Assembly (NCBI RefSeq): GCF_026339875.1
Contig: NZ_JAPEPZ010000001.1
Span: 7,626,001 to 7,690,000, forward strand
Length of the DNA stretch: 64,000 bases
Direction: 5' to 3'
Source of the DNA: Streptomyces sp. NBC_01571
Lineage (GTDB): Bacteria > Actinomycetota > Actinomycetes > Streptomycetales > Streptomycetaceae
Shown: in pieces, positions 45,502-52,968 of the stretch
How positions within the stretch are numbered: the stretch's first letter is position 1
How the letters are laid out: every line of letters begins with the position of its first letter
Notes under the pieces: generated by a model
The model's database searches: none
What the model was told of the DNA's origin: nothing
The model's input: the letters and a program-made list of their open reading frames with translations, nothing else
Translations under genes and position numbers: made by a program

Positions 45502-46059
45502 ATGACCAACCTGCCCGATCGGCCGCACACCGCGCTGCTCGTCATCGACGTCCAGAACGGGGCGATGGCGGGTACCCATGGGCGCGACGAGGTGATCGCG
45601 AACATCAACACCCTGGTCGAGAAGGCCCGTGCGGAGGAAGCGCCCGTGGTCTGGGTGCAGCACTCCGACGACCAGCTCGTGCGGGGCAGCGAGAGCTGGC
45701 GGTACGTGCCGGAGCTGGTCCGGCGTGACGGGGAGCCGCTCGTGCACAAGATCTACGGCGACTCCTTCGAGAGCACCGAGCTGGAGGAGCTGCTCGCCGA
45801 GCGCGGCGTGGGCCGGATCGTGGTCACGGGCGCGCAGACCGACGCGTGCATCCGCGCGACCCTGCACGGGGGTCTGGTCCGTGGGTACGACGTGACGCTG
45901 GTCGGCGACGCGCACACGACGGAGGACCTCACGGCGTACGGCGCACCGCCTCCGGACCAGGTGATCGCGCACACCAATCTCTACTGGCGCGAGGCGATCG
46001 CGCCCGGCCGTCGCGGAGGGACCGTCGACACGGCCGAGGTGACGTTCGCGGCGTACTGA
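45502..46059 (+). CDS. Isochorismatase-like cysteine hydrolase
   Basis: 185 residues from ATG 45502 with AGGAGG five bases upstream. Cysteine hydrolase fold: catalytic Asp in TALLVIDVQNGAM, Lys region in LVHKIYGDSF and the nucleophile Cys in VVTGAQTDACIRATLHGG. Likely cleaves an amide or related bond in a small metabolite (nicotinamidase-like relatives); no substrate can be assigned. Monocistronic. Its stop is followed at once by a 29-base triple repeat. Confidence 0.92.
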   Translation: MTNLPDRPHTALLVIDVQNGAMAGTHGRDEVIANINTLVEKARAEEAPVVWVQHSDDQLVRGSESWRYVPELVRRDGEPLVHKIYGDSFESTELEELLAERGVGRIVVTGAQTDACIRATLHGGLVRGYDVTLVGDAHTTEDLTAYGAPPPDQVIAHTNLYWREAIAPGRRGGTVDTAEVTFAAY

Positions 46060-46061
46060 GC

Positions 46062-46148
46062 GACGTGGCGTATCGAGTCACGTACCGGCCGACGTGGCGT
46101 ATCGAGCCGCGTACCGAGCGAACCGGCGTACCGAGCCACGTGCTGAGC
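46062..46148. repeat. 29-bp tandem repeat, three copies, filling a convergent gap
   Basis: Copies at 46062-46090, 46091-46119 and 46120-46148, beginning GACGTGGCGTATCGAG; the first two differ at four positions, the third is more diverged. It occupies almost the whole 91-base gap between two convergent stops. Confidence 0.92.
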
Positions 46149-46150
46149 GA

Positions 46151-46795
46151 CTACCGCCGGCCCTGCGCGGAGGAGGCGATCAACTCGTCGATCAGGGTGA
46201 TCAGCACGTCCCGGCACGACTCCCGCTCCCGCGCGTCGCAGAGGAGCACCGGGGTCCGCTCCGGCAGGGCCAGGGCGTCCCGGATCTCCTCGGGTGTGTA
46301 CGGATGCCGTCCGTGGAAGCCGTTGACGCCCACGACGAACGGGATACCGCGTCGCTCGAAGAAGTCGACGGCGGCGAAGCTGGACTCGGGCCGGCGCACG
46401 TCGATGAGGACCACGGCCCCGAGGGCGCCGATGGCGAGGTCGTTCCACATGAACCAGAACCGCTGCTGGCCGGGGGTTCCGAAGAGATACAGGACCAGTT
46501 CGGGGCTGAGGGTGATGCGGCCGAAGTCCAGGGCCACGGTGGTCGCCCGCTTCTCCTCGATGCCGTCGAGGTCGTCGACGTCCAGACCGGCGGAGGTGAG
46601 GGGTTCCTCGGTGCGCAGCGGGACGATCTCACTGACCGAGCCGACCATGGTGGTCTTGCCGACGCCGAATCCTCCGGCGATCAGGATCTTGACCGCTTCG
46701 GGTGCCCGGGGTGGTCCGGGTGGTTCGGCTGCTCGTGGTACGCGCGGTGTTTCGGGTGCTGAAGTCCCTCGCGTGGCGGGGTCAGAGCCGGCCAA
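46151..46795 (-). CDS. cvnD: Conservon GTPase CvnD
   Basis: 214 residues from TTG 46795 (GAGGG six bases upstream), overlapping the cvnC stop. MglA/Ras-like small GTPase: P-loop LIAGGFGVGKTTMVG, switch region with TTVALDFGRI, FGTPGQQRFWFMW (G3), VVGVNGF (G4-like) and CDARERES (G5). An Ala/Pro-rich arm precedes the domain. Acts as the switch of a membrane signalling complex with CvnA-C, analogous to eukaryotic receptor-coupled G proteins. Last gene of the conservon. Confidence 0.93.
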   Translation of the reverse strand: MAGSDPATRGTSAPETPRVPRAAEPPGPPRAPEAVKILIAGGFGVGKTTMVGSVSEIVPLRTEEPLTSAGLDVDDLDGIEEKRATTVALDFGRITLSPELVLYLFGTPGQQRFWFMWNDLAIGALGAVVLIDVRRPESSFAAVDFFERRGIPFVVGVNGFHGRHPYTPEEIRDALALPERTPVLLCDARERESCRDVLITLIDELIASSAQGRR

Positions 46796-47138
46796 GGCCG
46801 TCCCTCACTTTCTGCAGCAGGTCCAGATCCGGGGTGCGGGAGACGAGACGCGGCGCCTGGACCGTGATCCGGCCCGCCTCCAGCAGATCGCAGAGCAGGA
46901 TGACGACGACGCTCACCGGGAGGTCGAGCTGGGCGGCCAGTTCCGCCACGACGACCGGCCGCGCGCACAGCCGCACGATGCGCTGGTGCTCGGGCTGTGA
47001 CCGGGCGGACCCGTCGGGCGGCGGGTCCACGGCGGTCACCGACGTGATGAGGGTGAAGTCGGCGCGGCTGGGCCGGGTTCGGCCTCCGGTCAGCGTGAAC
47101 GGCCGTACCAGACGGCCGGCCGCGTCGTCTTCGCTCAC
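46782..47138 (-). CDS. cvnC: Conservon DUF742 protein CvnC
   Basis: 118 residues from GTG 47138, two bases past the cvnB stop. DUF742: RLVRPFTLTGGRTRPSRADF, then a winged-helix-like PEHQRIVRLCARPVVVAELA, LPVSVVVILLCDLLEAG and LVSRTPDLDLLQKVRDGL. Probable adaptor between CvnB and the GTPase. Overlaps cvnD by 14 bases. Confidence 0.92.
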   Translation of the reverse strand: MSEDDAAGRLVRPFTLTGGRTRPSRADFTLITSVTAVDPPPDGSARSQPEHQRIVRLCARPVVVAELAAQLDLPVSVVVILLCDLLEAGRITVQAPRLVSRTPDLDLLQKVRDGLGRL

Positions 47139-47139
47139 C

Positions 47140-47568
47140 TCACTCGCCGTGGTCGGCGGCGGCGCTGCCCGCACGCGGCGCTGCCCTGAGGTGCTCGCCG
47201 ATCTTCTTCACCAGCATGTTCATCTGGTAGGCCACCACGCCGGCGTCCGCGCCCTTGTTGGTGAGCACGGCGAGATGGGCGCCGGGTCCCGCGGCGGTGA
47301 GGATCAGATAGCTGTCGCGCATCTCGATGAGCGCCTGCCGTACGGGGCCGCCGCGGAAGTCCATGCTGACCCCCTTGCTCAGGCTCATCAGTCCGGACGC
47401 GGTCGCCGCCAGCCGTTCGGCGTCGTCGCGGACGAAGGCCGTGGACTTGCTGACGACCAGTCCGTCCTCGGACAGCACGACGGCGTGGTTCACGTCGGCC
47501 ACTCGTTCCACCAGTCCGGTGAGCAGCTGGTCGAGCTGGCTGTGTGTGGCGGGGCTGGGGCGTGTCAT
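47140..47568 (-). CDS. cvnB: Conservon roadblock/LC7 protein CvnB
   Basis: 142 residues. Roadblock/LC7 domain: LDQLLTGLVERVADVNHAVV, LSEDGLVVSKSTAFVRDDAE, ATASGLMSLSKGVS and YLILTAAGPGAHLAVLTNK. Such proteins regulate the GTPase partner. 11-base gap to cvnA upstream. Confidence 0.94.
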   Translation of the reverse strand: MTRPSPATHSQLDQLLTGLVERVADVNHAVVLSEDGLVVSKSTAFVRDDAERLAATASGLMSLSKGVSMDFRGGPVRQALIEMRDSYLILTAAGPGAHLAVLTNKGADAGVVAYQMNMLVKKIGEHLRAAPRAGSAAADHGE

Positions 47569-47579
47569 TTCTCAGTCCT

Positions 47580-50168
47580 TCAAGAGCGGTCTGCGGGCGG
47601 AGTCGACGAGCGGTCTGCGGGCGGGCCCGACGAGCGGCCCCCGGGCGGCGGTGACGAAGGGTCCGTGGGTGGCGGTGACGAGCGGTGCGCGGGTGTGGGG
47701 GCCGCGGCGGGGACCCGGTCACCCAACTCTCCGGGCGCGTGCTCCGCCTCCCCTTGTCCGCTCGGTTCGCCTCCGTCGTACGGCGCCCCGTCGTCGGTGT
47801 CCCGGGCCCGGAGTGTGCCTCGCTGGAAGCCGGCCAGTGAGGAGGCCGCCCGTTCCGGGGTGAAGTCGGTGAGGTCGGTGAAGGCGTCCGCGTCCTGGCC
47901 GCCGGTGTCCGCCGGCCCGGCGTCCTCGCGCAGTTCGGTGGCGAGGCTGGTCTGCGGCACCCGGCGTGGGAGCGGGGTGAGTCCATCCCGCCGGACGGCG
48001 GCCGCGGCCGGGGCGACGCCGGTGCCGGACCGGGAGGCGGCCGGAGCGGTGCCGGACCGGGAGGCGGCGGGGTCGGCCGTGCGGGCCCGGGCGGCGGCCC
48101 GCGCCTCTCCCGTGCGCTCGTGCGACAGGCGGCCCTCGGCGGCAGCGGTGCCCGGGCTCGGCACGGCCCTGGCCGGCGCGGGCACGTCGGCGTCCGCCGG
48201 GTCGGCGGGGTCCGTGTCCGGAGCGGCCGGGCCCGGTGTCTCGCACACCACGATCTCGTGCGGGATCAGCACGATCGCGGTGGTCCCGCCGTACGGCGAG
48301 GACCGCAGGGTGACGGCGATGCCGTGGCGGGTGGCGAGCCGGGCGATCACGAACATGCCGAGCCGCAGGTCGTCGGCCAGCGCCACCACGTCGAACTGCG
48401 GAGCCACCGTCAACTGGGAGTTGAAGGCCGCGTAGTCCTCCTCGGACAGGCCCAGCCCCCGGTCCTCGATCTCCACGGCCAGCCCCTTGGCCACCATCGC
48501 GGCCCGCACACCCACCGGGCTGGGCGCGGGGGAGTAGGCGGTGGCGTTGTCGATGAGCTCCGCCAGCAGGTGGATGACGTCCGCCACCGCGGGCGGCGTG
48601 AGGTACACCTCGTCGTCGGCGTGCACCTCCACCCGCTGGTACTGGGCGACCTCGCCGACGGCACTGCGCAGGATGTCGATCAGCGCGACCGGTTCGGTCC
48701 AGCTGCGCCGGGGCTGCTCACCGCTGATGATGACGAGGTTCTCCTCGTAGCGCCGCAACTGGCTCGCCGTGGAGTCGAGTTCGTACAGGCCCTTGAGGAT
48801 CCGCGGGTCCTGGTGCTCGCGTTCCAGCGCGTCGAGCTTGCTGAGCTGCAGGTTGACCAGGTTCTGGCTCTGCCGGGCGATGCCCAGGATCACCTTCTGG
48901 AAGCCGCGTCTGGTGTCGGCGAGTTCCACCGCGGTGTGCACCGCCGTGCGCTGCGCGGTGTTGAAGGCCTGGGCCACCTGGCCGAGTTCGTCCCCGCCGT
49001 AGTCCAGCGGCGGGGTGGCGAGGTCCACGTCCACCTTCTCGCCCCGGTCCAGTCTGGCGACCACGTCGGGCAGCCGCTCCTCGGCAAGGCTGAGCGTGGC
49101 CAGCCGCAGACCGCGCAGCCGCCGGGACAGGGAGCGCGTGATGCGCCACGACATCACGACGCACAGCAGCAGGGCGACGAGTCCGCCCGCGCTCAGCGCG
49201 GCCGCCTTGAGCAGCAGGCCGTGGGCCTTGTCGGCGCTGCGGTCGAGCAGTCCCGCGGTCTGCTGCCGGATCAGGTCCGAGTACTGGGCGGAGATCCTGG
49301 TGAGCGCGGCGTTCCAGCGCCGGCCCGCGTCCGGCAGCTCGACCGTCCGGGCGACCGCGCCGTGCGCCGTCCGGGCCGCGAGCACCTGGTCCTCGACGGA
49401 TTCCAGGGTCTTCCAGTCCTGGCTCTGCAGGATCCGTTCGACCCGCGTCTTCACGGCGCCGTCCAGGGAGGAGAGGACCTGGCCGCGGAAGACCCAGCGC
49501 CGTACGTCGACGAGTTGCGCGAACCGTGTCCACGCCTTCTCGTCGAGCTTCCCCGCGGGCCAGGCGAGTGCGAGTTCGGCGTCCTCCTGGGCGACCAGCT
49601 CCGCGCCGCTTCCCAGGGTGATCAGCGGGCCGGCCTGGGAGGTGAGGTCGCCGTCGTCGACCTGGGAGAGCTCCTGGAAGGCGTGGATCTGGCCGTCGAT
49701 GATCGCGGTGTACTGGTCCAGCGCCTGCTGGGCGGTGATGTCGGTGGGGTGGTCCACCTGTCCCCGGTAGTACTCCAGGCTTCCCACCGACGCCAGGACC
49801 GAGTACAGGCGGTCCCCGACCCGGACGGGCGCGTTCTTGATGTCGTCCGAGCGGCGCACCAGTTTCGCGACGGCCTCGTCCGTCCTCCCGCGCTGCCGGT
49901 CCAGCGCGGTCCGCCAACCGTGCGGCGAGGCCAGCCACGCCGCCGACAGACTGCGCTCCTGTTGCAGCGCGAGCGTCGCGTCGGTGCCCATGGCGCCGGT
50001 GGACCTGCTCAGTTCGGTCTGCGACCGCAGCCGCAGCCCCTCCGAGAAGATCTGTGTGGTCGTCACACCCCACATGGCGCCGAGAGTGACGCTGGGCACC
50101 AGCGCCAGCAGGATCAGGGAGAGACGTATGGAGCCGAGACGGCGCCGGGCACCTGTCCGTGGAGACAT
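47580..50168 (-). CDS. cvnA: Conservon sensor kinase-like protein CvnA with NIT sensor
   Basis: 862 residues. Two membrane helices (LSLILLALVPSVTLGAMWG near 20 and LLKAAALSAGGLVALLLCVV near 325) enclose a nitrate/nitrite-sensing-type (NIT) domain of about 300 residues; then HAMP, a helical region with LQLSKLDALEREHQDPRILK, and a C-terminal HATPase_c domain with LAELIDNATAYSP and DDLRLGMFVIARLA. The dimerisation motif reads ELDSTASQLRRYEENL, with Ser466 where related proteins have His (LDH). The last 200 residues are Pro/Ser/Asp-rich, ending in DRSS-PP repeats. It heads the operon and likely senses an extracellular signal. Confidence 0.92.
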   Translation of the reverse strand: MSPRTGARRRLGSIRLSLILLALVPSVTLGAMWGVTTTQIFSEGLRLRSQTELSRSTGAMGTDATLALQQERSLSAAWLASPHGWRTALDRQRGRTDEAVAKLVRRSDDIKNAPVRVGDRLYSVLASVGSLEYYRGQVDHPTDITAQQALDQYTAIIDGQIHAFQELSQVDDGDLTSQAGPLITLGSGAELVAQEDAELALAWPAGKLDEKAWTRFAQLVDVRRWVFRGQVLSSLDGAVKTRVERILQSQDWKTLESVEDQVLAARTAHGAVARTVELPDAGRRWNAALTRISAQYSDLIRQQTAGLLDRSADKAHGLLLKAAALSAGGLVALLLCVVMSWRITRSLSRRLRGLRLATLSLAEERLPDVVARLDRGEKVDVDLATPPLDYGGDELGQVAQAFNTAQRTAVHTAVELADTRRGFQKVILGIARQSQNLVNLQLSKLDALEREHQDPRILKGLYELDSTASQLRRYEENLVIISGEQPRRSWTEPVALIDILRSAVGEVAQYQRVEVHADDEVYLTPPAVADVIHLLAELIDNATAYSPAPSPVGVRAAMVAKGLAVEIEDRGLGLSEEDYAAFNSQLTVAPQFDVVALADDLRLGMFVIARLATRHGIAVTLRSSPYGGTTAIVLIPHEIVVCETPGPAAPDTDPADPADADVPAPARAVPSPGTAAAEGRLSHERTGEARAAARARTADPAASRSGTAPAASRSGTGVAPAAAAVRRDGLTPLPRRVPQTSLATELREDAGPADTGGQDADAFTDLTDFTPERAASSLAGFQRGTLRARDTDDGAPYDGGEPSGQGEAEHAPGELGDRVPAAAPTPAHRSSPPPTDPSSPPPGGRSSGPPADRSSTPPADRS

Positions 50169-50359
50169 CGTCGTCCTAGTGCGATCAGCGGGGGGAGGAG
50201 CGGTTCGGCGGACGGGCGGGGGGGTGACCGCGGGTCCGGTACGGCACTGGGGGTGCGCAGGATGCTATCCGTACAAGTGCCCGTACGCACCGTGAGTGTC
50301 CGAAAACCTTGGGGCCTGTGATGCCGTGCGCGCCGCCGCGGACGAGCGGCGGGACCGGC

Positions 50360-51367
50360 TCAACGGGTCTCGTCGGCGGCGAACTTGGCGACGGAGGCGA
50401 CGTTCTCCTTGGTGACGAAGGCCGGTCCGGTGAGCACGGGTGCCGTTCCGCCGCCGCTGAAGTTGCCGTTGGACCTGTAGAGCCAGAGCGAGTCCACGGC
50501 GAGATAGCCCTGGAGGTAGGGCTGTTGGTCCACCGCGAACTGCACGTCCCCGCTCTGCACCGCCTTCACCAGGCTGCTGTTGAGGTCGAAGGTGGCGACC
50601 GCCGCCCTGCTGCCCGCCTCCTTCACCGACTTCACCGCGCCGAGCGCGAACTGCGCCCCCATCATGACGACTTCGTCGATGCTCGGGTCCTGCCGAAGTC
50701 TGGCCGCGACGGCGGAGGCGACCGCCTTCATGTCGGTGCCGTTGACATAGAGCAGGTCGGTATCGCCGGCGAACGCCTTCTTCACCCCGGCGCAGCGTGC
50801 CTCCAGGGCGACGTTGCCCTGCTCGTGGATGACGCAGAGGGCGTGCTCGGCCTTGAGCTCGTCCAGCTTGTCGCCGAGCGCCCGGCCCGCGACGCTCTCG
50901 TCCTGACCGAAGTACTCCAGCAGGCCCTCGGACCGCCAGGCGTCGATACCGGAGTTGAGGCCGACCACCGGTATGCCGGCGGCCTTGGCCGCGGTGACGG
51001 CGCTCTTCATCGCCTCCGGCTTGGCCAGGGTCACCGCGATGCCGTCGACCCGGTCGCGGACCGCGTCCCGCACCAGGCTCGCCTGCCCCGCGGCGTCGGA
51101 GTCGCTCGCGTAGGTGAGGTCGATGTCGTCCTTGGCGGCCGCCGCCTGCGCGCCCTTCCGCACCAGTTCCCAGAAGGCGTCTCCGTCGGCGCCGTGGGTG
51201 ATCAGGGCGACCTTGATGTGGCCGGTGCCCGCCTTCCCCGCCGCTCCGGTGGCCGCGCCGGAGTCCGATCCGCCGGAGCAGCCGGCCAGGAACAGGGTGA
51301 CGGCGACGGCGACGACCGTGCGGCCCGCGGATCTGGGGGAGTGGTGAGGTGTGGGGGACGTGTTCAT
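50360..51367 (-). CDS. Sugar-type ABC substrate-binding lipoprotein
   Basis: 335 residues. Lipobox FLAGC after a hydrophobic signal (VVAVAVTLFLAGC). Type-I periplasmic binding fold (Peripla_BP_4): IKVALITHGADGDAFWELVR, IDLTYASDSDAAGQASLVRD, DRVDGIAVTLAKPEAMKSAV, IPVVGLNSGIDAWRSEG, ALCVIHEQGNVALEARCAGV and VVMMGAQFALGAV. Usually binds a ribose- or inositol-like ligand for an ABC importer, but no ATPase or permease is adjacent. It lies 191 bases upstream of cvnA on the same strand, so it could present ligand to the conservon sensor instead of serving transport. Confidence 0.9.
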   Translation of the reverse strand: MNTSPTPHHSPRSAGRTVVAVAVTLFLAGCSGGSDSGAATGAAGKAGTGHIKVALITHGADGDAFWELVRKGAQAAAAKDDIDLTYASDSDAAGQASLVRDAVRDRVDGIAVTLAKPEAMKSAVTAAKAAGIPVVGLNSGIDAWRSEGLLEYFGQDESVAGRALGDKLDELKAEHALCVIHEQGNVALEARCAGVKKAFAGDTDLLYVNGTDMKAVASAVAARLRQDPSIDEVVMMGAQFALGAVKSVKEAGSRAAVATFDLNSSLVKAVQSGDVQFAVDQQPYLQGYLAVDSLWLYRSNGNFSGGGTAPVLTGPAFVTKENVASVAKFAADETR

Positions 51368-51573
51368 CGGAGTGCGGCACCTCGCTGTGCGGCCCAGCAG
51401 AAGGACGGGGAGAGGGAACTCGGCGCGGTCATCGGGCTGTTGTGCACCGACTGTCGGACTTTCGTTGGGCCGGAGCCAATCGTGTGTGACGCACGGTCGT
51501 CAAGTGAGCGGTCATGAGCGGGGAGTGCGCACGGTCGAGTCCAGGCCTCGCCGGGAAGTGGATCGTCACCCTC

Positions 51574-51602
51574 TTGACAGGTGACGAACGGCTTGCGAGG
51601 AT
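51574..51602 (+). promoter_or_regulatory. Consensus-like promoter of the 59-residue gene
   Basis: TTGACA (51574-51579), a 17-base spacer and GAGGAT (51597-51602), close to the vegetative consensus TTGACN-17-TAGNNT. The start codon is 31 bases downstream. Confidence 0.6.
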
Positions 51603-51633
51603 CAGGCGCAACGTTCAAGACGGGGAGGTCCTA

Positions 51634-51813
51634 ATGACGGGTGAGAAGCAGAAGCCGGGTATGGCCGAGGCGGCGGTCCGGCGGGCTCGGTTCGGCGCGC
51701 TTCCGGAGCCGATACGCCTGGAGGACACGATCGAGGAACGGCCGGCCACGGTGCCGGATCCGGCGAGGGACGCGTACAACGAGGACGAGTGGCTCGTCCG
51801 CACGTGCCTGTGA
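51634..51813 (+). CDS. 59-residue acidic orphan protein
   Basis: ATG 51634, with GGGGAGG six bases upstream and a strong promoter before it, which argues it is real. The protein has MAEAAVRRARFGALPEPI, then an acidic stretch DTIEERPATVPDPARDAYN and ends DEWLVRTCL. No membrane segment or domain. The conserved-looking ends could be a recognition part and a tail; the Cys is the penultimate residue. No neighbour on the same strand within 1 kb. Function unknown. Confidence 0.75.
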   Translation: MTGEKQKPGMAEAAVRRARFGALPEPIRLEDTIEERPATVPDPARDAYNEDEWLVRTCL

Positions 51814-51892
51814 GACCGCGGTCCGGCCGGTCGGCGCGGACGTCTCCTTCGTACGTACGGCGATCCGTACGAGGCTGAAGGGTGCACGGCGG

Positions 51893-52948
51893 TCAGCTCC
51901 CGGCGAGACCGTCCGCCTCCGCGACCGCCCGCGCGAAGGCCTCGGGCGCTTCCTGCGGCACGTTGTGACCGATGTCCGCCAGAGTGCGGTGCGCGTAGGG
52001 CCCCGAGAACCGGGCGCGGTACGACGATCCGTCGCCGGCCGCGGTGAAGGGGTCCTTCCGACCGTCGAGGGTGACGGTGGGCACCGCGACGACAGGGCCC
52101 GCGGCCAACTGCCGTTCCAGCCGGTCGTAGCGCGGGTCGCCCTGCGCCAGGCCGAGCCGCCACCGGTAGTTGTGGATCACGATGGCGACGTAGTCCGGAT
52201 TGTCGAAGGCCTTCGCCGTACGGTCGAACACGGCGTCGTCGTAGTGCCACGTCGGGGAGTTGAACGTCCAGACCAGGCGTGCCAGGTCGGCCCTGTTCTC
52301 CTTGAGGCCGAGCCGTCCACGCTCCGTGGCGAAGTAGTACTGGTACCACCACGCCCACTCGGCCTTCGGCGGCAACGGCTGCTTGTTGCGCTCGCGGTCG
52401 GTGATCAGATAGCCGCCCACGGAGACCAGGGCCCTGCACCGCTCGGGCCGGAGCACGGCGATGATGTCGGCCGTCCGCGCTCCCCAGTCGAAACCGGCCA
52501 GCACCGCCTTCTCGATCTCGAGTGCGTCCATCAGCGCGACGATGTCGAGCGCGACCACCGACTGCTGGGCGTTGCGAAAGGTCCTGGCGGACCGGAAGCG
52601 CGTGGTGCCGTGGCCGCGCAGGTACGGGACGATCACCCGGTGGCCGCGCGCCGCCAGCAGCGGCGCGACCTCGACGAAACTGTGGATGTCGTAGGGCCAG
52701 CCGTGCAGCAGGACGACCGCGGGGCCGTGGGCGGGGCCGGCCTCCGCGTAGCCGACGCTCAGTTCACCGGCCTCGATCCGCCGGAGACGGCCGAAGGACG
52801 CGTGCCCCGGCGAGGGCGTCGGCGAGGCCGCCCCCGTGGGACCCCCGACCGCCCCGTCCGCGGTGGCGCCGGTGTCGGACCACCCGGTGAGCGAAGCCCC
52901 TGCCGCGCCCACGCCCACGATCTTGCCGAAGCTCCGTCGATCGACCAT
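51893..52948 (-). CDS. Asp-nucleophile alpha/beta hydrolase (epoxide hydrolase-like), exported
   Basis: 351 residues from ATG 52948. The N-terminus DRRSFGKIVGVGAAGASL carries a twin-arginine signal. The fold has HGWPYDIHSFVEVAPLL (oxyanion HGWP), nucleophile elbow LAGFDWGARTADI with Asp in place of Ser, as in epoxide hydrolases and haloalkane dehalogenases, a cap domain (WWYQYYFATERGR) with Tyr residues, the acid in TLDGRKDPFTA and His in LADIGHNVPQ. Substrate unknown. It follows the SpoIIE phosphatase gene by 20 bases on the same strand. Confidence 0.88.
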   Translation of the reverse strand: MVDRRSFGKIVGVGAAGASLTGWSDTGATADGAVGGPTGAASPTPSPGHASFGRLRRIEAGELSVGYAEAGPAHGPAVVLLHGWPYDIHSFVEVAPLLAARGHRVIVPYLRGHGTTRFRSARTFRNAQQSVVALDIVALMDALEIEKAVLAGFDWGARTADIIAVLRPERCRALVSVGGYLITDRERNKQPLPPKAEWAWWYQYYFATERGRLGLKENRADLARLVWTFNSPTWHYDDAVFDRTAKAFDNPDYVAIVIHNYRWRLGLAQGDPRYDRLERQLAAGPVVAVPTVTLDGRKDPFTAAGDGSSYRARFSGPYAHRTLADIGHNVPQEAPEAFARAVAEADGLAGS

Positions 52949-52968
52949 GCGAAACCCTTCCGTGGCGG

